A DNA stretch of 64,000 nucleotides from contig NZ_NPEA01000005.1 in the NCBI RefSeq assembly GCF_002812205.1, forward strand, positions 248,001-312,000, given 5' to 3'. Below are positions 17,160 through 26,880 of this stretch, piece after piece. The notes under the pieces are model-generated. The model was not told the DNA's origin. It did not search any database and saw nothing but the letters and a program-made list of their open reading frames with translations. A program made the translations under genes and the position numbers. The first letter of the stretch is position 1; every line of letters begins with the position of its first letter. The stretch is from Leptospira neocaledonica (GTDB lineage Bacteria > Spirochaetota > Leptospiria > Leptospirales > Leptospiraceae).

Positions 17160-17870
17160 ATGCCTGAAGCAAACGCGGTTTCTAACGAAGCTACACGTAG
17201 CCGTTATCTCGAAGGAGACAGAAGTTACGATTTAAGGAAGCATTTTGATAAATTGGAGAAGGAAGAAAAAAGCGGTCTCCAAGGGATCGAGATCCGTTCT
17301 ACCGCGAAAGCATTAGGAAAAGATGATTTTCTAAAACTGTTGATCACTCAGCTTTCTTCTCAAGATCCTACGAACCCGGTTAAAGACCAAGACTTTATCG
17401 CACAAATGGCTCAGTTCTCTTCCTTAGAGCAGATGAATAATATCTCCCAAGGGATCGGCAAGATGACTAATCGCCAAAGTTTCTCCCTTGTAGGAAAGAT
17501 CGTTTCCGGTCCTGATTTTGTGACCGGAGAGAATGTGGTGGGAACCGCAGGAGCATTGTTCTTCGACGGAGAAGGAAAATCCTTTGTTAGAGTAAACGGT
17601 AGAACAGTAGAGATTGATGCGATTACTTTAATCACTGATCCTGCGATCATCAACCAGCAAGAAGGGCAAACTGGAACACCTGCTCCGAAATCTGCAGGGC
17701 CTAATGGTGGCTTAGGATCTTCCTCTAATGCAGCTGTTGGACCTTCTACAGCTCAACCGCAACAATTTCCAGATACATTACAAAATCAGAATGATTCTAG
17801 TTTTGAAGAAACAAGTTCCGGAGCTCCAGGTTGGAGTTTTCCAGGAAAACCGAACGACAGTAATTATTAA
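17160..17870 (+). CDS. flgD: Flagellar hook-capping protein FlgD
   Basis: A 236-residue scaffold protein that caps the growing hook and is needed for FlgE assembly. The family core is the segment [19 protein letters not shown], then [20 protein letters not shown] (about 52-98). A short beta part follows ([21 protein letters not shown]). The C-terminal 70 residues are low-complexity, rich in Pro, Gly, Gln and Ser, and look disordered. No export signal peptide is expected because FlgD leaves by the flagellar type III apparatus. It lies between fliK and flgE in the same direction. Confidence 0.92.
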   Translation: MPEANAVSNEATRSRYLEGDRSYDLRKHFDKLEKEEKSGLQGIEIRSTAKALGKDDFLKLLITQLSSQDPTNPVKDQDFIAQMAQFSSLEQMNNISQGIGKMTNRQSFSLVGKIVSGPDFVTGENVVGTAGALFFDGEGKSFVRVNGRTVEIDAITLITDPAIINQQEGQTGTPAPKSAGPNGGLGSSSNAAVGPSTAQPQQFPDTLQNQNDSSFEETSSGAPGWSFPGKPNDSNY

Positions 17871-17900
17871 TTAAATAGAAAATTTCGAGGTATAAGCGCC

Positions 17901-19295
17901 ATGATGAGATCCCTTTATTCAGGAGTTTCCGGTTTAAAAAACCACCAAGTGCGGATGGACGTGATCGGTAACAATATTTCCAACGTGAACACCCACGGTT
18001 TTAAAACGGAACGTGTTACTTTCCAGGACATGATCTCCCAGGAGTTGAGAGGAGCTTCCGAGCCTAAGGAAAACATTGGTGGGGTGAACCCTCAACAAGT
18101 TGGTCTCGGAGCATTGATCGCTGCAATCGATAAGATCATGACCCAAGGTGCTTTACAAACAACCGGTAAGAATACGGACGTTGCGATTTCCGGAGAAGGT
18201 TTCTTTATCGTGAAAGATGGGGACAAACAATTCTATACCAGAGCCGGTGCCTTTAACTTAGACAAGAATGGCTATTATGTAAACCCTGCAAACGGTTTGA
18301 AAGTCCAAGGTTGGAATTCTCGCTTAGATGAGAAAGGGAATAAATATATAAACTCTTCCGCTTCGATCGAAGATATTATCATTCCGGTATATTCTAAAGA
18401 ACCTGCAAGAGCTACTTCCAAAGTGGATTTCAGATCCAACTTGAATTCTTCCGTGCAAGCAGTTCCGCCTGACGCTACTCCAGAAGAGATCACCGCTATG
18501 ATCAACGATCCGGACCCTAAGGCAAGAAGGGGACATGTAACTACTATCAAAGTTTTTGATGACCAAGGTGCTGAAAGAGAATTTAAAATGGAATTCTATA
18601 AAGTTCGCGAAAACACTTGGAAGGCCAGAACGTCTTTAACTGACGCCACTCAACTTTCGGTGGATGTTGCTGCTACAGGTGGACAGAACACTCAAATGCC
18701 TGGACTTACCGAGCTTGAGTTCGGATTCACTCCTGACGGTAAGATCGTTTATGTTTCCGACGGAACAGATGTGATGAACACCGGAAAATTGAATGCAAAA
18801 GTTTCCTTTAAACTTCCTGGCAATCCTCAGACCCAAAGTTTTGATTTATCTTTAGGTGAAGCTGGAATGGTAGACGGAATCACTCAGTTCTCTTCCGACT
18901 TTACTACTAAAGCTGTAAAACAAGACGGATATACCATGGGATATTTGGAGTCCTTCTCCATTGATAATTCCGGAACAGTAACAGGTGTTTATTCCAACGG
19001 GATCAAACAACCATTAGCAAGAATTGCAACAGCAGTTTTCAATAACCCTGCCGGTTTGGATAAAGCTGGAGATACAATGTTCGCATTCTCCAATAACTCA
19101 GGAGAACCATTGATCGGCGAGGCCGGTATCGCAGGTAGAGGAAAGATCAACGCTGGTCTATTAGAAATGTCGAATGTGGATCTTTCCGATCAGTTTACTG
19201 ATATGATCGTAACTCAGAGAGGTTTCCAGGCAAACTCCAGAACGATCACGACCACAGACCAAATGTTACAGGAAGTCCTGGGTCTCAAACGTTAA
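17901..19295 (+). CDS. flgE: Flagellar hook protein FlgE
   Basis: A 464-residue hook subunit. The N-terminal rod motif is [16 protein letters not shown] and [18 protein letters not shown]. The C-terminus has [19 protein letters not shown] and ends [15 protein letters not shown]; together these form the coiled-coil D0 domain. The start could be either ATG of the ATGATG pair (17901 or 17904), with GAGG upstream. The protein has no cysteine at all. S179 (in VDFRSNLN) falls 13 residues after K166, matching the spacing of the Cys and Lys that form the lysinoalanine crosslink in Treponema FlgE. Last gene of the flagellar run; a terminator follows. Confidence 0.96.
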   Translation: MMRSLYSGVSGLKNHQVRMDVIGNNISNVNTHGFKTERVTFQDMISQELRGASEPKENIGGVNPQQVGLGALIAAIDKIMTQGALQTTGKNTDVAISGEGFFIVKDGDKQFYTRAGAFNLDKNGYYVNPANGLKVQGWNSRLDEKGNKYINSSASIEDIIIPVYSKEPARATSKVDFRSNLNSSVQAVPPDATPEEITAMINDPDPKARRGHVTTIKVFDDQGAEREFKMEFYKVRENTWKARTSLTDATQLSVDVAATGGQNTQMPGLTELEFGFTPDGKIVYVSDGTDVMNTGKLNAKVSFKLPGNPQTQSFDLSLGEAGMVDGITQFSSDFTTKAVKQDGYTMGYLESFSIDNSGTVTGVYSNGIKQPLARIATAVFNNPAGLDKAGDTMFAFSNNSGEPLIGEAGIAGRGKINAGLLEMSNVDLSDQFTDMIVTQRGFQANSRTITTTDQMLQEVLGLKR

Positions 19296-19328
19296 TCGTT
19301 AACTTAGATCTCCTATTCATTTTGTTTG

Positions 19329-19364
19329 CGCCCTTAGGATTTTTTCCTTTGGGCGTTTTTCTTT
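19329..19364 (+). terminator. Rho-independent terminator after flgE
   Basis: CGCCC (19329-19333) pairs with GGGCG (19351-19355). An inner AGGA/TCCT stem lies within, separated by a small internal loop. A T-rich run TTTTTCTTTT follows (19356-19365). Confidence 0.75.
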
Positions 19365-19452
19365 TGTGAGCCGTATAAGAGTATATTTCCGATTGCAGTA
19401 TCTATTTCTTCTACTTAGTTTGTTTTTTTAGCTTATACCAGAGAATAACGCA

Positions 19453-21807
19453 GTGAGAGAAAAAAAGAAAAAAGTCGGAACAAAAAACAAATCCGAAGCA
19501 AAGAATAATAGGTTTGGATCTATATTTTCATCTAACCAGGAATTGTTCCGGGATTGGGATCCGGTAGAAACTTCTTCTTTTACAGGACTTTTCGAATATA
19601 AATCTATAAGCTCTGGCACAGTTTTAATTGCCTCAGAAAAATCTTCTGCTTGGTTTTATTTTCTTTTAGAAGGCAAATGTGAGGAATTTACTAAGGCTTC
19701 CTCCGGAGAAGAGCTAATGGTCCGAAGCCTGGGGCCTGGTTCTCATTTTGGAGAAGCAGGATTTTTCCATTGGAAAGAAGGTAAGTTTGGAGTAAGAACT
19801 GAAACTGACTCCAAACTTTTAAGGATTAGTACTAAGAACTGGCATAAATGGGAAATTGAACATCCAGAAACTTCTAAACGTTGGAAGGAAAGATTAGAGA
19901 CCAAAAGATTTTTTAGGATGGCTTCTTATGAACCAAGTCATAAGGAACTTCTCGGATTTATTTCTAATCTAGAATTATTATTTCATATAGATCGAAGAAA
20001 AATAGGGGAACTGACTCCTTATTTGAGATGGTTGTATGTTCCAGGCGGAGAAAGATTGATGCTCCAGGGAGAACCTGGAAATTCACTTTTTATAATATTG
20101 TCCGGAAGATTTAGATACAGTGTTTCTGATGACCAAGGAAATATTACTGGCGAAGGAGAATTTGCAAAGGGAGATATCATTGGTGAGATGTCTTTGCTCA
20201 CAGGTGAGCCTCGTTCTGCTTCAGTGTATGCAGTACGTTCCTCTCAGGTAATACAAATTTCTAGAAATGGATTCCGGAAATTTATCTCTGAATCGCCAGA
20301 GGCTTTATTTCATGTGACAGAAACAATCGCCAGAAGATTGGGACAAAAAAACAAAGAATCTTCTCGCTTTGGTCGAAAAGTTCATACGATTGCATTAGTT
20401 CCTGTCACAGAAGGTTTTCCTCTTAAACATTTTTCAAGTGAACTTTCCAAATCCTTAAAATCGTTCGGTTCTGCACTCCCGGTAAACGAGGAAAAACTTT
20501 CTAAGTTTTTAAAAGACAGAAAGACACTTCAAAAAAACGGAATGCGATTTGGAATTCCAGATATTCTATCTTGGTTTGCTGGACTGGAGAAGGAATACGA
20601 TAACGTTGTATTCGAAGTGGGACCTTCTGGAGATCCACTTTGGACGGAAGCGAGTCTTAGGCAGGCAGATCGTATCCTTCTTCTCGCCGAAACTGGAAGA
20701 CCAATATTAAAAAATTCTTATTCTTGGAATTTGATCCAAGGAGAAAGTTTGGGAGAAACCACGAAAGAATCTGTAATTTATTTGGAAGATTCTTATAGTC
20801 GTTGGGAAGAATTGGAAAATACTCTTCATGAATTGCCAGGCCAAAAACTTATCTTGAGAAAGAATAGAGCCGGAGAATTTGATCGCATCGCAAGAAGATT
20901 AGAAAGTAGATCCGTTGGAGTTGCTCTTTCAGGCGGAGGAGCAAAAGGTTTTGCACATTTAGGGTTACTCAGATCTTTAACAGAAGCGGGAATACCAATT
21001 GATCTGATCGGAGGAACTAGCTCAGGCTCTATCATGGCCGGATTATTTGCGATGGGATATGGATTTGACGAATCTCTCCGATTGATCAAAGAAGTTTGGA
21101 TAGAAGCAAAACTTACGAGGGATTATACTCTTCCGTTCGTTTCTATTTTGAGAGGAGCAAGATATTCCAGAGCTATCAAAGAATTTTTCGGGAATAGAAA
21201 AATAGAAACTCTATTGATCCCCTTTTTAGCTGTGGCATGCGATCTTACAAATTCAAAACCGAAAGTATTCGAAGAAGGAGAAGTTTGGAAAGCAATCAGA
21301 GCCAGTACTTCTATCCCTGGGATTTTTCCTCCGTTTTATACTGACGGCTCCTTGTATGTGGATGGAGGACTTTGGGATAATCTTCCTGGTACTTTGGTGA
21401 GAAGAAAGGGAGCTGATGTTTTAGTCTCCGTTGATTTAGGAGCAGGGTCTCAGCCAAATAAGGATCAGACTTACGGATTACTCGTTGAGTCAAGATTCCC
21501 TGGAGAAGGGCCTTCTGCCTTAAAACTTTTGGGAAATCAGTTTATGAAAAAGGAAGATAGATATTCCTTCCCTCATATAGGTGAGTTATTTATGAGATCC
21601 ATGCTATTATCCAGTCGAAATAATCTTCTTAAAACAAAAGAAAATTCTGATATATTCGTCGAATTACCAGTGAGAGATTTTTCTACATTCGATTGGGATG
21701 AATACAAAAGATTATATGAAATAGGATACGAGCATTCTCAAAAATTCGTAAAGGATTGGTCCAAGATCATTAAAGATAAAGTATATTCCGAAAGAAAGAC
21801 GAATTAA
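19453..21807 (+). CDS. Patatin-like phospholipase with cyclic-nucleotide-binding domains (NTE family)
   Basis: A 784-residue cytoplasmic protein starting at GTG. Two cNMP-binding folds come first. The one at about 45-150 is degenerate. The one at about 175-295 has a complete phosphate-binding cassette, GEMSLLTGEPRSAS, with E245 and R254. The patatin domain (about 487-700) has the oxyanion motif SGGGAKG, the nucleophile S523 in GGTSSGS and the catalytic D637 in VDGG. This is the layout of neuropathy-target-esterase-like lysophospholipases. cAMP or cGMP may gate it; an adenylate cyclase lies elsewhere in the window. It is transcribed alone between a flgE terminator and the HD-GYP gene. Confidence 0.88.
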   Translation: MREKKKKVGTKNKSEAKNNRFGSIFSSNQELFRDWDPVETSSFTGLFEYKSISSGTVLIASEKSSAWFYFLLEGKCEEFTKASSGEELMVRSLGPGSHFGEAGFFHWKEGKFGVRTETDSKLLRISTKNWHKWEIEHPETSKRWKERLETKRFFRMASYEPSHKELLGFISNLELLFHIDRRKIGELTPYLRWLYVPGGERLMLQGEPGNSLFIILSGRFRYSVSDDQGNITGEGEFAKGDIIGEMSLLTGEPRSASVYAVRSSQVIQISRNGFRKFISESPEALFHVTETIARRLGQKNKESSRFGRKVHTIALVPVTEGFPLKHFSSELSKSLKSFGSALPVNEEKLSKFLKDRKTLQKNGMRFGIPDILSWFAGLEKEYDNVVFEVGPSGDPLWTEASLRQADRILLLAETGRPILKNSYSWNLIQGESLGETTKESVIYLEDSYSRWEELENTLHELPGQKLILRKNRAGEFDRIARRLESRSVGVALSGGGAKGFAHLGLLRSLTEAGIPIDLIGGTSSGSIMAGLFAMGYGFDESLRLIKEVWIEAKLTRDYTLPFVSILRGARYSRAIKEFFGNRKIETLLIPFLAVACDLTNSKPKVFEEGEVWKAIRASTSIPGIFPPFYTDGSLYVDGGLWDNLPGTLVRRKGADVLVSVDLGAGSQPNKDQTYGLLVESRFPGEGPSALKLLGNQFMKKEDRYSFPHIGELFMRSMLLSSRNNLLKTKENSDIFVELPVRDFSTFDWDEYKRLYEIGYEHSQKFVKDWSKIIKDKVYSERKTN

Positions 21808-21902
21808 GCCAAACGGCCGTTTTTCGAAGGATGTCCAAGGCGAAAACTTGAAAAAAACTCCTTTTCACGATTTTAAAAGATGCTTAGGATGGGATAATCA
21901 GG

Positions 21903-23885
21903 ATGGAATCCAAGTTTAAGCAATATATCGTAACGGATTCCGCAACTCTTGCCGGAAGACTTTCGATCCTCCGCACCAAGATCCAGGCAGAATTGATCGA
22001 TCTAAACGATTTTTTCGAGTCTGCAGAGATCAGGGATACTCCACAATTTGTTAATACTCTCTTTTATATTTCCTCCAAAGCATTAGAATCAGAGCATATT
22101 AAGATCAGAGAACAGCTAAAGAATAATCCCCTGATCTTGGCCAGGTTCATCTTGAATGCGGACCTAGGTTATGAAGGTTATAAAAATACCGAAATCGAAG
22201 ACGATCTGATTTTTGGAATATTGCCCGAGATCACAACTGATCTTCATCTTTCTAAAACGTTCGCAAACGGTTTTTTACATCTGCATATGATTACGGATCA
22301 GTTTGATCTTTTACATAAGATTAATACTGCAAAATACGAGATCAATCGTTTGACTAGGATCGGTATCAGTTTAGCGAACGAAAAAGATTTTGATAAACTT
22401 TTAAGAGAAATTTTATATAGTGCGAGAGAGATCTGTAATGCGGACTCCGGTTCTTTGTATCTGGTGGAACAAGACGATATCGGATTTGTTCGAAATTTAC
22501 GTTTTAAAATTTCAGCATTGAGTATAGATACAGAAGAGTTTATTCTTCCTATTAATAAGTCCAGTATCGCAGGTTATGTTGCAGAAACCGGTAAAGTCCT
22601 AAATATTCAGGACGTATATGATCTGCCGGAGAACGCAGAATTTTCCTTCAATCGTAACTTCGATATATTATCAAATTACCATACAAAGTCTATGCTCGTT
22701 GTTCCTATGAAAGGTCATAGGGGGGATGTGGTGGGCGTTCTTCAGCTCATCAATCGCAAACGAAATTTTAATCAAAAATTAACTGTGGAACAAATGAAAG
22801 GGGAAGAGATCCAACCTTTCGACGATTATTCCGCTCAATTGGTGTTAGGAGTTGCAGGACAAGCTGCAGTCGCTATCCAAAACAATTATTTATTAAGAGA
22901 GATCGAAACATTATTCGAAGGCTTTGTGACTGCGTCAGTAAATGCGATTGAAGCGAGGGACCCAACCACAAGCGGTCACTCTTTTCGAGTCGCGCTATTG
23001 ACTGTAGGACTTGCAGAAACCTTAGATCGGGCGGATTCCGGAAAATATAAAGACACAAAATTTTCTAAAGAACAGATTAAAGAAATCAGATATGCTTCCT
23101 TACTTCACGATTTCGGAAAAGTTGGAGTAAGAGAAAAGGTTTTGGTCAAGGCCAAAAAATTAGAAGATCTGGAGATCGGTCTGATCGATTGGAGATTTCG
23201 ATATTTAAAGAAAGATTTCGAATCCAAATTGAACTTAAGAAAAGTAGAATATTTGAAGAAACATGGACCTACAGGATATTCCGATTTCGAAAAAGCGATA
23301 GAGTTTGAGTTTAATGAAGAATGTAAAAGACTCACCTCCATGTTCCAGATCATCAGCCAGAGTAATGAACCTTCTATCTTGGAAGAAGCAAATTCTCAGT
23401 TTTTAGAAGAGATTGCTAAAATGCAATACATCACTACAGAAGGAGAGAATCTGGATCTGATCTCTGCTTACGAGTTTGGGTTTTTAACCATCAAAAAAGG
23501 TTCTTTGGATTTCGAAGAAAGAAAGGAAATCGAATCCCATGTGGAGCATACATTCCAATTTTTGAGTAAGATCCCTTGGACAAATGATCTAAAAATGGTG
23601 CCAACCATAGCCCATGCTCACCACGAAAAATTAAATGGAACAGGATATCCAAGAGGACTTTCCGGTGAAGATATCCCGGTCCAATCTAGGATCATGACCA
23701 TCTCAGATATATTCGATGCGCTGACCGACCAGGATCGACCATATAAAAAAGCGGTTCCTGTAGATAGAGCCTTGGACATTTTAGAAATGGAAGCCAAAGA
23801 AAATCATTTGGATGGGGATCTATTAAAAGTATTCGTGGAATCCAAGGTTTGGGAGAAACTAAACCACCAAGGACATATTAAATAA
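21903..23885 (+). CDS. GAF-HD-GYP domain protein, probable c-di-GMP phosphodiesterase
   Basis: A 660-residue protein. A helical N-terminus (1-140) precedes a GAF sensor domain (about 150-330) and an HD-GYP domain (about 340-650). Metal-site residues are present: H359 (GHSFRV), H402-D403 with K406 (HDFGKVG), H546, H571 and H574 (AHAHHE), D602. The signature [14 protein letters not shown] is complete. HD-GYP enzymes hydrolyse c-di-GMP to pGpG or GMP. A roughly 115-residue insertion (about 420-535) splits the HD and GYP parts, where most family members have a much shorter link. It converges with murD, with only 2 bp between the stops. Confidence 0.88.
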   Translation: MESKFKQYIVTDSATLAGRLSILRTKIQAELIDLNDFFESAEIRDTPQFVNTLFYISSKALESEHIKIREQLKNNPLILARFILNADLGYEGYKNTEIEDDLIFGILPEITTDLHLSKTFANGFLHLHMITDQFDLLHKINTAKYEINRLTRIGISLANEKDFDKLLREILYSAREICNADSGSLYLVEQDDIGFVRNLRFKISALSIDTEEFILPINKSSIAGYVAETGKVLNIQDVYDLPENAEFSFNRNFDILSNYHTKSMLVVPMKGHRGDVVGVLQLINRKRNFNQKLTVEQMKGEEIQPFDDYSAQLVLGVAGQAAVAIQNNYLLREIETLFEGFVTASVNAIEARDPTTSGHSFRVALLTVGLAETLDRADSGKYKDTKFSKEQIKEIRYASLLHDFGKVGVREKVLVKAKKLEDLEIGLIDWRFRYLKKDFESKLNLRKVEYLKKHGPTGYSDFEKAIEFEFNEECKRLTSMFQIISQSNEPSILEEANSQFLEEIAKMQYITTEGENLDLISAYEFGFLTIKKGSLDFEERKEIESHVEHTFQFLSKIPWTNDLKMVPTIAHAHHEKLNGTGYPRGLSGEDIPVQSRIMTISDIFDALTDQDRPYKKAVPVDRALDILEMEAKENHLDGDLLKVFVESKVWEKLNHQGHIK

Positions 23886-23887
23886 AT

Positions 23888-25237
23888 CTAAGGTTCCTCT
23901 CTGGTCCAATCGGAGACAAGTTTCAAGAAATGTTCTCCTCTTTCCTCAAAGTTCTTATATAGATCAAAACTTGCACAAGCAGGCGAAAACACTACCGACG
24001 TAACTCTTGCTATTCCGGAGCGCACTGCGTTTTTGATCTGCGCAAAACCTTCTTCCAAATTATCTGCTAAGATTAAATGAGAGCCCAAGATAGGGGATAT
24101 TACCGGGGCCCAGGTTTCCCTTGCTTCTCCGATCAATAAAACCCAACCGATACCAGAAGCCAAAAATTCTTTTAAAGGTTCCAAAGGTTCCGCTTTGGGT
24201 CTTCCTCCTAAAATCAAGAAGGTGGCTTTTTTGTCCTTCCAAGTGCTTAAACCAGCAAGCATACTATGAAGGTTCGTAGATTTTGAATCGTTGATAAAAG
24301 AAATACCCGCCGCTTTACCTGCATACTGGAAACGATGAGGGAGACCTTTAAAAGTCCCGATCAGTCCTTGAATATTTTCCGGTTTCGCACCGATCGCTTC
24401 TGCGGCTAAGATAGAAGCAGCCAGGTTATCTAAATTATGGCCTCCAGGAAGAGGAAAATTTTTGGCATCGTAAATGGCTTTTGCAGTTTTGATCGTTCTC
24501 TCTTCTTCCGAGATGATTGCGTCGTTTCCCGCTTCTCTACCGAAGATTGAAATTTTGCAAGACCATCCTAATTTTTGGATCCTTTCTTTAAAAAGTTTGG
24601 AGCTAGTCACTAGAGTATGGCGTGGATTAGAATGGTCCACAATCCTAGTCTTGGCTTCGAAATAATTGTCCAAACTTTTATGTCTTTCCAGGTGATCTGA
24701 GGCAAGATTTAATATTATAGATACATTAAGTTCTAATGGACCGGAATCTTCCAATTGATAGCTAGAAAGTTCCAGGACGGAAAGTGGAACCGGTTTTAGG
24801 CAAAAATCGCTGAACGCTAAACCGATATTACCTCCTGCAGTAGCTCCTGGAAAATCGGAAGAAACCAAATGAGTAGTGAGGGAAGTGGTGGTGGACTTTC
24901 CATCCGTACCGGTCACTCCGATCAATTTTCCGGAATAGAATGCTCTTGCCAATTCCACCTCGGAAACAACTGGGATTGCGAGAGAGTGTGCCTGTAAAAT
25001 TACTGGATGGGTAGGAGAAATTCCCGGACTTTTTACGATGAGAGCGATTGGAAGAAGGTCCGCTAAAATTACATCTTCGCCTACGAATGTTACATTCAAA
25101 TCTGGAAGAGCTTCCGAATTACAAAGAACAGCATTCGCTTGTCTCTCTTTCAAAAGTCGGAGAGCCGCCATTCCGGAAACTCCCCCGCCGAGAACCAGGA
25201 CTCTTTGACCTAATAGGGAGGTAGGAAAATTCTTCAT
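23888..25237 (-). CDS. murD: UDP-N-acetylmuramoyl-L-alanine:D-glutamate ligase MurD
   Basis: A 449-residue cytoplasmic Mur ligase that adds D-Glu to UDP-MurNAc-L-Ala with ATP, the second amino-acid step of peptidoglycan precursor synthesis. The N-terminal UDP-binding domain starts RVLVLGGGVSGMAALRLL. The P-loop is VTGTDGKSTTT (about 112-122). Further family motifs are ELSSYQLED, NLASDHLERH, and NDSKSTNLHS in the C-terminal domain. It is alone on this strand, divergent from the STAS gene and not in a dcw cluster. Confidence 0.94.
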   Translation of the reverse strand: MKNFPTSLLGQRVLVLGGGVSGMAALRLLKERQANAVLCNSEALPDLNVTFVGEDVILADLLPIALIVKSPGISPTHPVILQAHSLAIPVVSEVELARAFYSGKLIGVTGTDGKSTTTSLTTHLVSSDFPGATAGGNIGLAFSDFCLKPVPLSVLELSSYQLEDSGPLELNVSIILNLASDHLERHKSLDNYFEAKTRIVDHSNPRHTLVTSSKLFKERIQKLGWSCKISIFGREAGNDAIISEEERTIKTAKAIYDAKNFPLPGGHNLDNLAASILAAEAIGAKPENIQGLIGTFKGLPHRFQYAGKAAGISFINDSKSTNLHSMLAGLSTWKDKKATFLILGGRPKAEPLEPLKEFLASGIGWVLLIGEARETWAPVISPILGSHLILADNLEEGFAQIKNAVRSGIARVTSVVFSPACASFDLYKNFEERGEHFLKLVSDWTREEP

Positions 25238-25310
25238 CGTGGGGAACTTGGTTGACAGGCTATTTTTCGCACCGAGAATTGTCTCTAATTTATCGCTAGG
25301 GTAGGTTCCT

Positions 25311-25649
25311 TTGCTCGATCACAAGGTACAGGATGGAGTTCTTATAGTTTACCTCAAGGGACGTTTGGACGTTTCTATCGCAAACGAGGTGGAAGAAAAT
25401 CTGAACGATCTAATCGATAACCAAGGACATACCAGGGTTATTTTGAACATGCAAGATGTGGACTATATGTCTTCGTCCGGATTTAGAGCATGTATTTCCA
25501 CACTCAGAAAATTGAACGCAAAAGAAGGCGGTCTCAAAATCTGCGGGATCAAACCAGCGGTGAAAAGAATTTTCGATGTGATCGAACTTACCTCTCTATT
25601 TGATATCCGAGAAACGGAAGACGAGGCACTTCGAACTTTTCGCGCATAA
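25311..25649 (+). CDS. STAS-domain anti-sigma factor antagonist
   Basis: A 112-residue protein with a TTG start and a full STAS fold: GVLIVYLKGRLDVSIANEVEE, then VILNMQDVDYMSSSGFRACI. The serine in the SSSGF loop (about 58-60) is the site phosphorylated by RsbW/SpoIIAB-type kinases. Such proteins free sigma or other partner factors when dephosphorylated. A TTGACA hexamer at 25252-25257 lies about 55 bp upstream and could be a -35 element. trpC starts 3 bp after its stop, an odd coupling of a regulatory and a biosynthetic gene. The partner kinase is not in the window. Confidence 0.88.
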   Translation: MLDHKVQDGVLIVYLKGRLDVSIANEVEENLNDLIDNQGHTRVILNMQDVDYMSSSGFRACISTLRKLNAKEGGLKICGIKPAVKRIFDVIELTSLFDIRETEDEALRTFRA

Positions 25650-25652
25650 CCG

Positions 25653-26405
25653 ATGATGGCATTACATCGGGTTCTCCAAGAAATCGTAGAAAATAAAAAA
25701 AGGGAAATTGAAACGATTCCCGAATATAGTCCTTCCCCATATGCGGGGACCGGATTATGGCAATCTCTACGTTCTCGCAAATTTTCAATCATTTCGGAAT
25801 GTAAAAAAATGAGCCCTTCTTCCGGAATCATCCGGCAAGAATACGATGCAGTCTCCATTGCAAAAACCTATTCTGAATGCGGAGCAACTGCGATCTCCGT
25901 ACTCACAGACAAAAAATATTTTGGCGGATCCCTTGAAGATCTAAAGAATGTTTCTTCTCAGGTGAATATACCTATATTAAGAAAAGATTTTATACTAGAT
26001 GCAAAGCAGGTGGCAGAAGCAAGGGAATTTGGAGCAGCTGCAATTCTACTTATAGTTCGTATACTTACACCTGAAAAACTTGCTGAACTCATCAAAGAAG
26101 CAAAAAAATATAATATGGATGTTCTCACAGAGATCCATACGGAAGAAGAAGCGACTATTGCTGCCAAGGCAGGTGCAAATATAGTCGGTATCAATACTCG
26201 AGACTTGGATGATTTTTCAATCCATCAGGAACTGGTTCCTAAGGTAGCATCCAAACTTTCTCCCAATATTGTGAAAGTAGGAGAGTCTGGGGTGAAGAGT
26301 AAGGCTGACCTGGATGAGTTCCGTTCCCATGTAGATGCGGCGCTGATCGGTACTTACTTCATGGAAAAGTCTGATATCCGCAAAGCCTGGCTGGAATTAT
26401 TCTAG
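25653..26405 (+). CDS. trpC: Indole-3-glycerol-phosphate synthase TrpC
   Basis: A 250-residue TIM-barrel enzyme of tryptophan synthesis that cyclises CdRP to indole-3-glycerol phosphate with loss of CO2. The family motifs are in order: [14 protein letters not shown] (about 46-59) with the catalytic Lys, [24 protein letters not shown] with the second Lys, [17 protein letters not shown], and GESGV in the phosphate site. Length is normal. It follows the STAS gene by 3 bp and probably shares its transcript. No other trp gene is nearby. Confidence 0.95.
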   Translation: MMALHRVLQEIVENKKREIETIPEYSPSPYAGTGLWQSLRSRKFSIISECKKMSPSSGIIRQEYDAVSIAKTYSECGATAISVLTDKKYFGGSLEDLKNVSSQVNIPILRKDFILDAKQVAEAREFGAAAILLIVRILTPEKLAELIKEAKKYNMDVLTEIHTEEEATIAAKAGANIVGINTRDLDDFSIHQELVPKVASKLSPNIVKVGESGVKSKADLDEFRSHVDAALIGTYFMEKSDIRKAWLELF

Positions 26406-26491
26406 AATCTTTGAAGTTATTGAGTCCATTCTAAAAATTCCAAACGACTTCCCAATTAGATAGGATCTAATCCAAGAATTTCGAAAGTAAT

Positions 26492-26640
26492 GCTGGAACT
26501 CCAACGTGTGATAAAGGGCGCCCCCACCCTGGTTTGGGTGGGGAGGCGGGCCTTGTGGGAGAACGAGATTTTCCTCTATCAGAAGATTCTAAAATAAGCA
26601 ATGAGAAATCTTCGGCGGCAGTTTGTGGGAACTGGAGTAA
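26492..26640. repeat. Diverged copy of the palindrome-bounded intergenic repeat
   Basis: It starts with GCTGGAACTCCAAC (26492-26505). The core GGGCGCCCCCACCC and a GGGTGGGGAGGCGGGCC arm form a strong GC hairpin, followed by TTGTGGGAGAACGAG, the counterpart of CCGTGGGAGAGCG in the other copies. The right end is blurred (GTGGGAACTGGAGT near 26625-26638). The rest of this 475-bp gap (26406-26880) holds an AAAACGTACGTTTT palindrome and no convincing gene. Confidence 0.5.
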
Positions 26641-26757
26641 TTCACGGGATCTTTACACCTTGGATTAGAATTGACCTTTCGATTTTTTAGGCCTTTCGCA
26701 GGATCTAAAACGGCTTCTAAAAAATTTGTGGACTAAGCGATTTAATGCTCATTTTGT

Positions 26758-26771
26758 AAAACGTACGTTTT
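26758..26771. promoter_or_regulatory. Palindrome AAAACGTACGTTTT, candidate operator
   Basis: A perfect 14-bp palindrome 110 bp upstream of the TMEM43-like gene. The same ACGTACGT-type core recurs at 28058 and 28156, upstream of the large lipoprotein gene. Short perfect palindromes of this form are typical binding sites for dimeric TetR-like regulators. Confidence 0.45.
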
Positions 26772-26880
26772 GTGAAGGAACCAACGGACTTTTAGGTTGG
26801 AAAAAAGATATTGCCTACCGAATTGTGTGGAATGTAAAATGCCCTTTCGTCTTTTTTAAGGCCAGTTGGGAGGTTTTTTC

